Assembly: GCA_002817055.1 (NCBI GenBank)
Contig: MUCU01000052.1
Coordinates: 1 to 12,286, forward strand
Length of the DNA stretch: 12,286 nucleotides
Source of the DNA: SAR202 cluster bacterium Io17-Chloro-G7
GTDB lineage: Bacteria; Chloroflexota; Dehalococcoidia; UBA3495
Direction of reading: 5' to 3'
Below the pieces are notes generated by a model. That model searched no databases and had not been told where the DNA came from. It saw only the letters and a list, made by a program, of their open reading frames with translations. The position numbers and the translations under genes are program-made. Shown in pieces: positions 1-5,946 of the stretch (within the stretch, counting starts at the first letter, position 1; each line of letters starts with the position of its first letter).

Positions 1-83
1 ACCGCTGTTGGGTCATCCCCACCGCACGCCGCTAGGATCAGAATGATTACACCCAAAAATCCTGATAAAAGATATTTCCGCAT
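1..83 (-). CDS. Lipoprotein, N-terminal fragment (cut by window edge)
   Basis: Reading the minus strand from the ATG at 83-81 gives MRKYLLSGFLGVIILILAAC, then GGDDPTA, before the window ends. This is a textbook type II (lipoprotein) signal peptide: two basic residues, a hydrophobic core, and a lipobox LAAC with the lipidated cysteine at residue 20. The mature protein would be anchored on the outer face of the membrane. A Shine-Dalgarno sequence AGAAGGAG lies 7 bases upstream of the ATG. Only 27 codons are visible, so the function of the mature domain cannot be told; solute-binding proteins and extracytoplasmic enzymes are common behind such signals. A likely promoter lies at 399-428, which leaves an untranslated leader of about 300 nt. 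Confidence 0.8.
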   Translation of the reverse strand, partial: MRKYLLSGFLGVIILILAACGGDDPTA

Positions 84-391
84 TAGACCACTCCTTCTAA
101 CTAATTAAGCTGTGCAGTTCCCGGGTAACCTATCTGCCGTAGTGGCCACTGTGGTTGGGCCCCCAGTCGTATAACCCTGCGCTCTTTAGAAACCACTCCT
201 TGATAAAGAGGCGGGAAAACGATGCCTAAAATATTCCATTACACCGATTTAACTGGCCTAGAAGGCCTCTATCCTGAATGTAGGGCGTCCCCCCCAAGGC
301 CAATCGATGGGAGGATTATCTACAGGGAACCAGCACTATAACCCCCGTGATTATCTTTCTATGGCTCATTTTCGTAAGCACGGTTTCGTAA
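84..391 (-). other. Long untranslated leader of the lipoprotein gene, class unknown
   Basis: If transcription starts near 392, about 300 nt precede the lipoprotein. No convincing ORF is seen in it. The leader RNA can form several local helices: CTCTTT with AAAGAG (210-205 with 187-182), and GTGGTT with AACCAC around 200-150 next to the self-complementary AGTGGCCACT. I could not match it to a riboswitch class I know; cobalamin, TPP, SAM-I and glycine signatures were looked for and not found convincingly. Confidence 0.35.
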
Positions 392-398
392 GCACGGT
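371..398. repeat. Perfect 14-bp tandem duplication
   Basis: The unit TTCGTAAGCACGGT occurs twice head to tail (371-384 and 385-398) with no mismatch. It abuts the -10 box of the minus-strand promoter, so the inferred transcription start falls inside the second copy. Confidence 0.9.
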
Positions 399-428
399 AG
401 TATAGGGATTGGTTTTATTTTTTGTCAA
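399..428 (-). promoter_or_regulatory. Sigma70-type promoter reading toward the lipoprotein
   Basis: On the minus strand a perfect -35 box TTGACA (428-423) is followed after exactly 18 bases by TATACT (404-399), one mismatch from the -10 consensus. Transcription would start near 392, at the inner edge of a 14-bp tandem duplication, and run to the lipoprotein start at 83. No other minus-strand gene lies between. Expression has not been shown; the call rests on motif quality and orientation. Confidence 0.6.
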
Positions 429-711
429 CTTCAATCATATGACGAATATGGCGTTTATTTATAAGCTTTCCGAATATTAAGTTAACATCTTTGTAATAAT
501 GTCATCCAGATAGTATACGAAATATCTTCTATATATTACGAAATAATGCCAAAAGCCACGAGGAATAGGGTTCAGAAATTAGTAATTAATTGAACGATAA
601 CAGCAAAAGATTGCGTTATTCTATCGCTGCACTTACGCCAGCAACGATTCGACTGAAAAGATTTGCGTTAGTCGATTCATGAAGGTAATAAATCCATTTC
701 GCAGGTCAACT
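429..711. other. AT-rich gap without a recognisable gene
   Basis: This stretch is clearly richer in A and T than the surrounding coding DNA. I found no ORF with a credible ribosome binding site, no tRNA cloverleaf and no repeat of note. It may hold promoter elements for the downstream genes, but none is strong enough to place. Confidence 0.5.
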
Positions 712-753
712 ACGGGTTATATGAAGGAAAATACCCGTCCGGGACAAAAAGAT

Positions 754-792
754 CCGCCGGGGGGGCAGACTCTCCTCCCTCCGGCGGGTTTT
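754..792. terminator. GC-rich hairpin with T runs on both strands (bidirectional terminator)
   Basis: The arms 754-765 (CCGCCGGGGGGG) and 776-787 pair over 12 positions, including two G-U pairs, with a 10-nt loop. The plus strand continues GGTTTT. On the minus strand the stem is followed by ATCTTTTT. This is the form of a rho-independent terminator that can work in both directions. A smaller hairpin (712-717 with 733-738) sits just before it. No gene ends here on either strand, so its target transcript is unknown. Confidence 0.65.
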
Positions 793-1034
793 AGTTGCGG
801 GTCTTAGTCGATGAAGTCAATCAGTATTATTCTGCATAAACATTGCAGTGCTGGCCGGAAATCACATGTATTTCGCATTTTCTTTCGTTCCCAATCAATG
901 TGATAAAGTGCTACATTGGCCAAACGGCCGTAATGGCTTGAGCTTGCCGAGGTATGGGAATGGCCTGGCAAGCTCACAAGTGCAATCCAAGGAATTGCAA
1001 AAGCTCCCCATTTATGGAAGATCATGTGACTGCC

Positions 1035-1048
1035 AAAGGAATTGTTTG
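1035..1048 (+). promoter_or_regulatory. RBS and TTG start that fit the MFS transporter
   Basis: AAAGGA (1035-1040) lies 5 bases before a TTG at 1046 that is in frame with the transporter. The frame stays open upstream to an ATG at 848, but the extra 66 residues are neither hydrophobic nor MFS-like, and starting there would put an abnormal extension in front of TM1. The TTG gives a normal family length. Confidence 0.5.
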
Positions 1049-2290
1049 GAAGCCCTTCCCAAAACAACCTCAGAGAGCCCGGATCTAAACGACAGTCGAT
1101 ACCGGTTTGTGATAGGCGGGTTGGTCCTTGTCTGCCACCTGGCGTTGGGAATGAACCTGTTCTCAGCCTCCCCAGTTCTGCCATTAATCATCGACGAATA
1201 TTCCATCAGCCGGTCTTCGGCTGGCCTGATGGTAACCCTGGCCCTGTTGTTCGCGGCTGTATTCGGACTACCCGGCGGCGTAATAATCTCTAGAATCGGA
1301 GTCAGGCGGGCTTTCACCATTGGCTTTTGGTTAATGGCCTTGCTGGTCCTCTCCCCCCTCGCTCCCAATTTCGGCGTCCTGCTGGCCTTGCGTTTAGCCT
1401 TCGGCATTGGGGTCGCATTACTACTCACCGCAACCGGTCCTTTGTTGATGCGATGGTTCAAACCTAAGGAAATTCTGGTGATGAACGGTCTGAATACCGC
1501 CGGACTCAGCCTTGGCATAGCGCTATCCGTAGCCACTGCTGCGCCTTTGGCTGAGGCCGTGGGTTGGTCCATGGCCTTGGGTATTTTCGGATGGACCGGG
1601 GTGGCCGGGGCTATATCGTGGGCCTTCTTGGCAAGGCCCGTGGGGCAAGCCGGTCCCTCGGTGGCAATGCTCACTAAGAAAGAGCTTTGGTCTATTCTTT
1701 CCCACCCGGTCGTGCTACTTCTGGTGGCCGCAGACGCCGGAGTATTAGTTCAATACACGGCCCTGACCAGTTGGCTGCCCACATTCTTCAACGAGGCAAG
1801 GGACATTTCTCTGTCGAGAGCCGGGTTTATTACAGGGCTCTTGCCCTTCGTTGGCGTATTTGCCGTGCTTGCCGGAGCGTTCCTGCCGTCCCGGTTAGGA
1901 TCCCGGCACATGTTCTTCCTGGTGCCGGGCATTTTTATCGTACTGGGTGGGCCCGGTTCCTTTCTGTCAGGCAACCTAGTTGTCATTTACGTTTCCTTGG
2001 TGGTCTTGGGTATGGGCTCCTGGCTCTACGTTCCCACGCTTCTGTCATTACCCATGGAACTGCCCGGCATGACTCCAGAGAAAGTGGCCATAATCTGGGG
2101 GTTTATCATCACGGTTTCCGGATTTTGCATGTTCATATCTCCCCTATTGGTGGGGGCTATGAGGGACATATACGGCAGCTTCACGCCCGGGTTCATCATC
2201 TGTGCTGTCGCCGCTTATACCTTACTGATGGCGGGCATCCTGATACCGCGCGTGGGGCGTGGGAACAGCGAGCTTCACTCCCAGGATTGA
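1046..2290 (+). CDS. MFS transporter, CynX/NarK-like
   Basis: A 414-residue inner-membrane protein from the chosen TTG start. About twelve hydrophobic segments are visible, in two sets of six around a central hydrophilic stretch near residues 200-215 (LARPVGQAGPSVAMLTKKEL). An MFS motif-A-like loop, GGVIISRIGVRRAF, falls at residues 77-90 between TM2 and TM3, and the TM4 region is followed by LMRWFKPKE. The overall pattern resembles the cyanate/nitrate-type branch (CynX, NarK), which moves small anions or organic solutes with protons; the substrate cannot be read from the sequence. The gene ends with TGA, which shows that UGA is used as stop here. A weak hairpin followed by TTTT (2308-2346) may end the transcript. 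The start codon is uncertain; the transporter call is firm. Confidence 0.85.
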   Translation: MEALPKTTSESPDLNDSRYRFVIGGLVLVCHLALGMNLFSASPVLPLIIDEYSISRSSAGLMVTLALLFAAVFGLPGGVIISRIGVRRAFTIGFWLMALLVLSPLAPNFGVLLALRLAFGIGVALLLTATGPLLMRWFKPKEILVMNGLNTAGLSLGIALSVATAAPLAEAVGWSMALGIFGWTGVAGAISWAFLARPVGQAGPSVAMLTKKELWSILSHPVVLLLVAADAGVLVQYTALTSWLPTFFNEARDISLSRAGFITGLLPFVGVFAVLAGAFLPSRLGSRHMFFLVPGIFIVLGGPGSFLSGNLVVIYVSLVVLGMGSWLYVPTLLSLPMELPGMTPEKVAIIWGFIITVSGFCMFISPLLVGAMRDIYGSFTPGFIICAVAAYTLLMAGILIPRVGRGNSELHSQD

Positions 2291-2328
2291 CAATTCCAGC
2301 ATTGACAACCCCAGCATTGACAACGCTG
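2286..2328 (+). repeat. Three tandem 15-bp repeats, each carrying TTGACA
   Basis: ATTGACAATTCCAGC, ATTGACAACCCCAGC and ATTGACAACGCTG follow one another from 2286, the first overlapping the MFS stop codon. Each has a perfect -35-like TTGACA. The third is followed after 17 bases by a poor -10 candidate, TAATTT (2340-2345). The repeat also forms a weak hairpin, ACCCCA (2308-2313) with TGGGGT (2329-2334), and a TTTT follows at 2343, so a terminator role is equally possible. Confidence 0.8.
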
Positions 2329-2617
2329 TGGGGTGCGAGTAATTTTAATGCGCCGGACCGTCTGGACACCCAGGCTGGGCCAAACTCAAAACCCCAAGCA
2401 TTCCCTGGGATTATTCATTCATAAATCCCTCAGAAATCGCTGCTATGATTAGGAGCCGAGGAAGGCTACAGCCGCACTTCAGAACTTTGGGTCTCTGGGG
2501 CATGCAATCTTGGGTTTGCGCTAGTGTCTATAAGATCCCTTGTCGCTCCGGAGCTGGCACATCTGGCAATAGACAGAGCAGCGACTTTCATTATTTCTGA
2601 AATCACAGCAATCAGTC

Positions 2618-2631
2618 AGGAGGATATCGTG
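2618..2631 (+). promoter_or_regulatory. Strong RBS that sets a GTG start at 2629
   Basis: AGGAGG (2618-2623) is a perfect Shine-Dalgarno sequence 5 bases from GTG 2629. The frame is open back to a GTG at 2524, but that codon has no ribosome binding site, and the 35 extra residues do not look like the family. Confidence 0.8.
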
Positions 2632-3186
2632 GCGAGATTACCAGCAGCTACCCGAGACAGCGTCCCCGATGGCCAAAAGGATGTTTTCGACGAGATGGTC
2701 CAGAAGCTGGGAGGAGTGCCCTCCTACGGACCGGGCTCGGTGATGATTCACGTTCCGCAAGCCCATAAATGCGCCACAGCATTGAACGACTACCTGCGCA
2801 ATGATTCCACCCTGCCCAAAAAGATTCAGGAATTGTCCATGCTGGTCACGGCCCGGGAGATGGACTGCCAGCACATCTGGAATGCCCACGCAGGCGCGGC
2901 CCGAGAAGCCGGGGTTCCCGACAAGTTGGTGGACGATATTCGAGAAAATCGGGCACTAACCGGCCTGGGAGCGGATGAAGAGGCCGTGGTCAACCTAGGT
3001 AGGGAATTTTTCCGCACTCACAAGGTTAGCCGGGGCGCTTTCCAGGCGGCGTTGGAGCAGTTCGGTCAGACCGGCGTTGTGGAGTTGGTTTTGACCATGG
3101 GTAACTACAGCCTGCTGTCATTCGCCATCAACACTTTTGACACGGACCTGCCTCCGAACCGGTCCGAACCGCTGCTACCTATCTAA
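2629..3186 (+). CDS. Carboxymuconolactone decarboxylase (CMD)-family protein
   Basis: A 185-residue cytoplasmic protein of the CMD/AhpD superfamily, small all-helical proteins that form trimers or hexamers. The recognisable core is KIQELSMLVTAREMDCQHIW followed by NAHAGAAREAGVP (residues 65-97), the family's central helix pair, then an EEAVVNLGREFFRTHKVS-like helix and a C-terminal VELVLTMGNYSLLSFAINTF segment. The CxxC of true AhpD is absent: only Cys80 is present, with His82, Trp84 and His87. It therefore belongs to the non-redox or unknown-function branch often annotated simply as CMD family, and gamma-carboxymuconolactone decarboxylation should not be assumed. The start was chosen from the AGGAGG at 2618. 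It stands between a transporter and an epoxide hydrolase, both on the same strand, with gaps of 338 and 159 bp, so joint transcription is possible but unproven. Confidence 0.85.
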   Translation: MARLPAATRDSVPDGQKDVFDEMVQKLGGVPSYGPGSVMIHVPQAHKCATALNDYLRNDSTLPKKIQELSMLVTAREMDCQHIWNAHAGAAREAGVPDKLVDDIRENRALTGLGADEEAVVNLGREFFRTHKVSRGAFQAALEQFGQTGVVELVLTMGNYSLLSFAINTFDTDLPPNRSEPLLPI

Positions 3187-3345
3187 CGACTCTAACCGCG
3201 TATGGCAACTGTCTTTAGTAGCTTGTTTGTCGGGAGACTATCATGTGCGGACGGTAGGTATCGTCAGAGTTAATCAATTTCTCACTTCAGGAAATCCAAA
3301 GCCCGCAGTATCCAAGATGGGCAAAATATTCAGGGAGCAACAGAT

Positions 3346-4500
3346 ATGGATGTGCAGCCATTCAAAATCGAAGTGGCCGAGGAAACGTTAACCGACTTGC
3401 AGGAAAGGCTGGCCCAAACCCGTTGGTCCGATGAAATTCCTAGATCGGATTGGGACTACGGCACAAACCTGTCTTACCTCAGAGAGTTGGTGGATTATTG
3501 GCGGACCAGCTTCGACTGGCGTGCCCAGGAAGCGGCCATCAACCGATTTTCCCACTTCCGGGCAAACGTGGACGGTTTGGGTATTCACTTCATCCATGAA
3601 CAGGGCAAAGGCCCAAACCCGATGCCATTGATCTTGACCCACGGTTGGCCCGGCTCATTTTTCGAGATGTCGAAGATTACGCCATTGCTTACCGACCCGG
3701 CCAACCACGGCGGAGATGCTGCGGACGCATTTCACGTGGTGACACCTTCAATGCCCGGATACGGTTTTTCCGACGCTGCGAGAGAGCCGGGGATGCATGT
3801 GCTCCGGGTGTCGGACTTTTGGGTCAAGCTAATGACTGAAGACTTGGGCTACAATCGGTTCGGCGCTCAGGGAGGAGACTGGGGGGCCAGCGTTACCGCC
3901 AACCTCGGCTATTCCTATCCGGAAAACCTCATCGGCATTCACCTGACATCGATGGTCCGGCCCACTCCCTATTTGGGTGCCGGCTCCACCCCTCTCTCCG
4001 ATGACGAGCAGGCGTTTATGCAACAAAGGGAGGAGTGGACACAAGCGGAGGGCGGTTACGGGCACATTCAAGGGACGAAGCCCCAGACGTTGTCCTACGG
4101 TCTCAACGATTCCCCCGCAGGCCTGGCCGCTTGGTTGGTGGAAAAATACCGGACTTGGAGCGATTGCGGCGGCGACGTTGAAAAACGCTTCACCAAGGAC
4201 GAGTTGCTGACTACCATCACGATCTATTGGGTTACACAGAGCATTAATTCCTCCACCCGTCTCTACTACGAGACCACCAGGCATCCTTGGGACTTGAAGC
4301 AGGGCGAACGTATTTCAGTGCCGTCAGCCATGGCCGTTTTTCCGGCGGAGATAAGCCACCCGCCCAGGGAGTGGGGGGAGCGATCGTATAACGTCCAACG
4401 TTGGACCGATATGCCCAGCGGTGGCCACTTCGCCGCTTTGGAAGAACCCGAGAGGCTGGCAGAGGACATTCGGGCTTTCTTCCGCCCATTAAGGGACTGA
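3346..4500 (+). CDS. Epoxide hydrolase, microsomal (EPHX1) type, alpha/beta-hydrolase fold
   Basis: A 384-residue enzyme that would open epoxides to vicinal diols through a covalent ester intermediate. The N-terminal EHN domain (residues 1-110) has the typical FKIEV...L.DLQERLAQTRW start and an RELVDYWRTSFDWRAQEAAIN helix pair. Oxyanion-hole motif HGWPG is at 99-103. Nucleophile Asp178 lies in GGDWG (176-180). Tyr307/308 in RLYYE fit one of the two epoxide-polarising tyrosines. Glu335 in FPAEI aligns with the charge-relay acid of the microsomal type (Glu rather than Asp), and His361 in GGHFAALEEPE completes the triad. All catalytic residues are present and the length is usual, so it should be active. 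AGGGAG at 3332-3337 is 8 bases from the ATG. It carries no signal peptide. It ends with TGA. Natural substrate unknown. Confidence 0.93.
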   Translation: MDVQPFKIEVAEETLTDLQERLAQTRWSDEIPRSDWDYGTNLSYLRELVDYWRTSFDWRAQEAAINRFSHFRANVDGLGIHFIHEQGKGPNPMPLILTHGWPGSFFEMSKITPLLTDPANHGGDAADAFHVVTPSMPGYGFSDAAREPGMHVLRVSDFWVKLMTEDLGYNRFGAQGGDWGASVTANLGYSYPENLIGIHLTSMVRPTPYLGAGSTPLSDDEQAFMQQREEWTQAEGGYGHIQGTKPQTLSYGLNDSPAGLAAWLVEKYRTWSDCGGDVEKRFTKDELLTTITIYWVTQSINSSTRLYYETTRHPWDLKQGERISVPSAMAVFPAEISHPPREWGERSYNVQRWTDMPSGGHFAALEEPERLAEDIRAFFRPLRD

Positions 4501-4946
4501 TTCGCCACTGGAGTAATGGTCTACCGGGATTTTTTATTCACTCCCTCGACACCTGATCATTCCCTGGAATTATGGATTAACAAGAACGTTGCATAGGTTC
4601 GGGGAGTGGGTTGATTAAGGAGTCCGGTAAACCCGGCACTCCGGACACGCGGGTGTCAGCCGGTAGAAACAGACCAAAACAATACACCTCCAGTTACGTG
4701 ATTGGGAAAATCGTTTAGACAATGCGATTATGAAACCTATCTCGCGTGGTACCGGAGTGGCTGGCAAGCTACGCAGGAATCATCCTGTTGGTTGGGATTT
4801 TCGTAAATCTACCGGCGGGATTCGTCCAATGCACTCATAGCCTCACCATAACCAGAGCGTTTTTCCTGCGCAGGCCTGGCGTTGACCACAATACTGCTTT
4901 ACGACCCTATTTACGGCTGTTTTTAATGGCGACACAAAGCTCACGG
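4501..4946. other. Convergent intergenic gap, no gene seen
   Basis: This lies between the 3' ends of the epoxide hydrolase (plus) and the methyltransferase (minus). A plus-strand frame is open from 4746 but has no ribosome binding site and runs into the methyltransferase. The notable content is the pair of hairpins at 4619-4657. Confidence 0.6.
4619..4657. terminator. Two adjacent hairpins between convergent genes
   Basis: The first hairpin pairs GGAGTCCGG (4619-4627) with CCGG-C-ACTCC (4633-4642): 9 base pairs, one bulged C and a 5-nt loop. The second pairs GACAC (4644-4648) with GTGTC (4653-4657) around a 4-nt loop. Neither is followed by a T run, so an intrinsic terminator is only likely by position; the hairpins could equally protect 3' ends. 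Confidence 0.4.
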
Positions 4947-5765
4947 CTACCGTGGTTGCCACGAGACCAACGCCGGTTGCAACGGTTGGGAACCCTTGAC
5001 GATGAACCCACTATCGGTTTCTTCCAGCAAATCCGGCAGGGTTTCCTCTAGGCGCGCCAATTGACTGCTGCCCGGAGCCAAGTACAAGCGGCCCGTCAGT
5101 TGCTCCAAAGCCTGTTCCCGATCGTCAAATCCTTTTTGGGGGAGTTGCTCCAACATTTCAACGTTGGCGTTTATTCCCAACTGGGACAGCACGTCACGGA
5201 ATTGCGGTAGGCTGGGCAAGGGGATTCGATCTTCACGGTGAACTATCTGCCACAATGGGTATATCTGCGACTGAGGTGGGGTTTGAAAAAGCACCACCAG
5301 CACCTTTTCCCGGGCGTGGGCTTCCATTTTCCTGACGAAACTCTCTATCCCGGCCACTACGTATAGGACGTGGACGCACAAGACGATGTCCACCGTCTCC
5401 ACTTGCGCTTCTTCCCACCGGGCCTCGACCAGAATGACGTTTTCCAAGCCCGACTCCAACGCCTGCTCACGCAACACTTGGCACATGCTGGAAGAGGGCT
5501 CCACAGCTACAACTGCTCGGCAACGGGTCGCCAAGGGAAGGGCCAACCGGCCGCCGCCGGCTCCCACATCCATTAGCGATTGGCTGGGCTCAACTTCTTG
5601 TATCAGCCGGTTTACCAGCGGGTCTTCAGTGCGCCGAGGGTCGGCCCGGAAATTCTGGGCAAAGGGCCGCCAATGGTCTTGAGGAGGTGGTACCTCTCCC
5701 CGCTTGCCGTCCGATTGGGCGTGCTCGGTCTCGACCGACTCTCGCCACCGTTGGGTTGCTGTCAT
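4947..5765 (-). CDS. Class I SAM-dependent methyltransferase
   Basis: A 272-residue soluble protein with a Rossmann-type methyltransferase core. Motif I is LMDVGAGGGRLALPLA (residues 64-79). VAVEPSSSM (86-94) holds the acidic residue Glu89 expected to bind the SAM ribose. VDIVLCVHVLYVV (125-137) corresponds to motif IV/post-II. The C-terminal third has no domain I recognise, so the substrate is open. The first 45 residues contain QDHWRPFAQNFRADPRRTEDP, a common lead-in in methyltransferase-11/25-type proteins. AGGAGA (5776-5771) is well placed before the ATG. A promoter lies at 5823-5851, so it appears to be transcribed on its own, convergent with the epoxide hydrolase and divergent from the lipoprotein dehydrogenase. 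Confidence 0.85.
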   Translation of the reverse strand: MTATQRWRESVETEHAQSDGKRGEVPPPQDHWRPFAQNFRADPRRTEDPLVNRLIQEVEPSQSLMDVGAGGGRLALPLATRCRAVVAVEPSSSMCQVLREQALESGLENVILVEARWEEAQVETVDIVLCVHVLYVVAGIESFVRKMEAHAREKVLVVLFQTPPQSQIYPLWQIVHREDRIPLPSLPQFRDVLSQLGINANVEMLEQLPQKGFDDREQALEQLTGRLYLAPGSSQLARLEETLPDLLEETDSGFIVKGSQPLQPALVSWQPR

Positions 5766-5822
5766 GCTTTTCTCCTAGTCACACATCTGAGGAACTCAGG
5801 TAATCTCAGCTCCCACGTGGTA

Positions 5823-5851
5823 ATTCTAAGGCCGCTATTAACGTCCTTCAA
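5823..5851 (-). promoter_or_regulatory. Promoter of the methyltransferase gene
   Basis: On the minus strand TTGAAG (5851-5846) and TAGAAT (5828-5823) are separated by exactly 17 bases, giving four and five matches to the -35 and -10 consensus. The start of transcription would lie near 5816, about 50 nt before the ATG at 5765. No competing gene is near. Confidence 0.5.
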
Positions 5852-5946
5852 TCAACCGGTTAAATCATCCATAATAATCAGCCCAAATAAACGGTGGCTC
5901 ACCACTCGCGGCTCTCTAAAGTATAGAATAAGGGCCAAAGGAACCA

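Noticed and set aside
84..391. Known riboswitch (SAM-I, TPP or cobalamin) in the lipoprotein leader
   Set aside because: Short look-alikes such as CTCTTTATCAAGGAG occur, but the conserved cores of these classes are not complete.
721..807. 28-codon plus-strand reading frame over the terminator
   Set aside because: Its sequence is explained by the hairpin; there is no proper ribosome binding site.
848..1045. N-terminal extension of the MFS transporter to ATG 848
   Set aside because: The 66 extra residues are hydrophilic and not MFS-like; the TTG at 1046 with AAAGGA gives the normal length.
2399..2414. Near match of CATTCCCTGGGATTAT with CATTCCCTGGAATTAT at 4558
   Set aside because: A single-mismatch 16-mer pair is about what chance gives in a window of this size, and contexts differ.
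2524..2628. Upstream extension of the CMD-family gene to GTG 2524
   Set aside because: No ribosome binding site there, and the 35 residues are not family-like; AGGAGG at 2618 fixes the GTG at 2629.
4746..5051. Plus-strand 101-codon frame with a hydrophobic start
   Set aside because: No ribosome binding site, and about a third lies antisense to the 3' end of the methyltransferase gene.
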